From contig JBEOKB010000063.1 of NCBI GenBank assembly GCA_040275425.1, positions 1-8,176 of the forward strand: a DNA stretch of 8,176 nt, read 5' to 3'. The stretch comes from Pinisolibacter sp040275425. GTDB lineage: Bacteria; Pseudomonadota; Alphaproteobacteria; Rhizobiales; Ancalomicrobiaceae. The notes below the pieces were generated by a model. It was not told where the DNA came from. It made no database searches and saw only the letters and a list, made by a program, of their open reading frames with translations. Shown here piece by piece: positions 8,127 to 8,176 of this stretch; the stretch's first letter is position 1, and each line of letters begins with the position of its first letter. A program made the translations under genes and the position numbers.

Positions 8127-8176
8127 TCCCGGCCCCCGCCACGGTCGTCTCGATCCAGGCGACCACCGCCGCGACC
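8119..8176 (-). CDS. Possible 3' end of a convergent gene (right-edge fragment)
   Basis: Reading the minus strand from the right edge, 18 codons (VAAVVAWIETTVAGAGIS) end in TGA at 8121-8119. All codons except the last end in G or C, the pattern expected of coding sequence here, and the hydrophobic-amphipathic helix looks like a plausible protein C-terminus. It would overlap the last 8 bp of the DUF4337-like gene tail to tail. The fragment is too short to name a family, and a chance open frame is possible. Confidence 0.4.
   Translation of the reverse strand, partial: VAAVVAWIETTVAGAGIS

Overview
The window looks like a chromosomal segment of a GC-rich alphaproteobacterium, most likely of the Hyphomicrobiales (Rhizobiales). 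The evidence is the G/C-ending codon use, a DivL-type kinase with tyrosine in place of the phosphoacceptor histidine, a fused TsaE-AmgK protein, an alphaproteobacterial-type AddB, and the order ahcY, divL, tsaE/amgK, murU, addB, which I recall from rhizobial relatives. Genus cannot be fixed from the sequence alone. I see no mobile elements, CRISPR array, tRNA or rRNA.

Layout. On the minus strand, read from high to low coordinates: ahcY (7306-5906) has its own promoter and a clear intrinsic terminator (5876-5851). Next comes a compact block of divL (5710-3203), the tsaE-amgK fusion (3195-1645), murU (1627-863) and addB (804 to beyond the left edge). Gaps of 7, 17 and 58 bp suggest one transcript starting in the region upstream of divL. 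On the plus strand, a small DUF4337-like membrane protein gene (7536-8126) diverges from ahcY across a 229-bp AT-richer region that holds two perfect-arm inverted repeats. A possible minus-strand gene tail enters from the right edge and overlaps the end of the DUF4337 gene.

Functions. AhcY removes S-adenosylhomocysteine, the product inhibitor of methyltransferases. DivL is, by family, a pseudokinase scaffold that controls the CckA-CtrA cell-cycle relay. AmgK and MurU carry out the last two steps of the MurNAc-recycling shunt, turning MurNAc into UDP-MurNAc without MurA and MurB. TsaE is the ATPase of the tRNA t6A synthesis complex. AddB is a subunit of the AddAB recombination helicase-nuclease. 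The block therefore joins cell-cycle control, wall recycling, translation fidelity and DNA repair.

I found no clearly undescribed system. The points most worth a second look are the H-to-Y change in the kinase, the two stacked operator-like palindromes at the ahcY promoter, the uncharacterised divergent membrane protein beside them, and the covalent coupling of tRNA modification to wall recycling.
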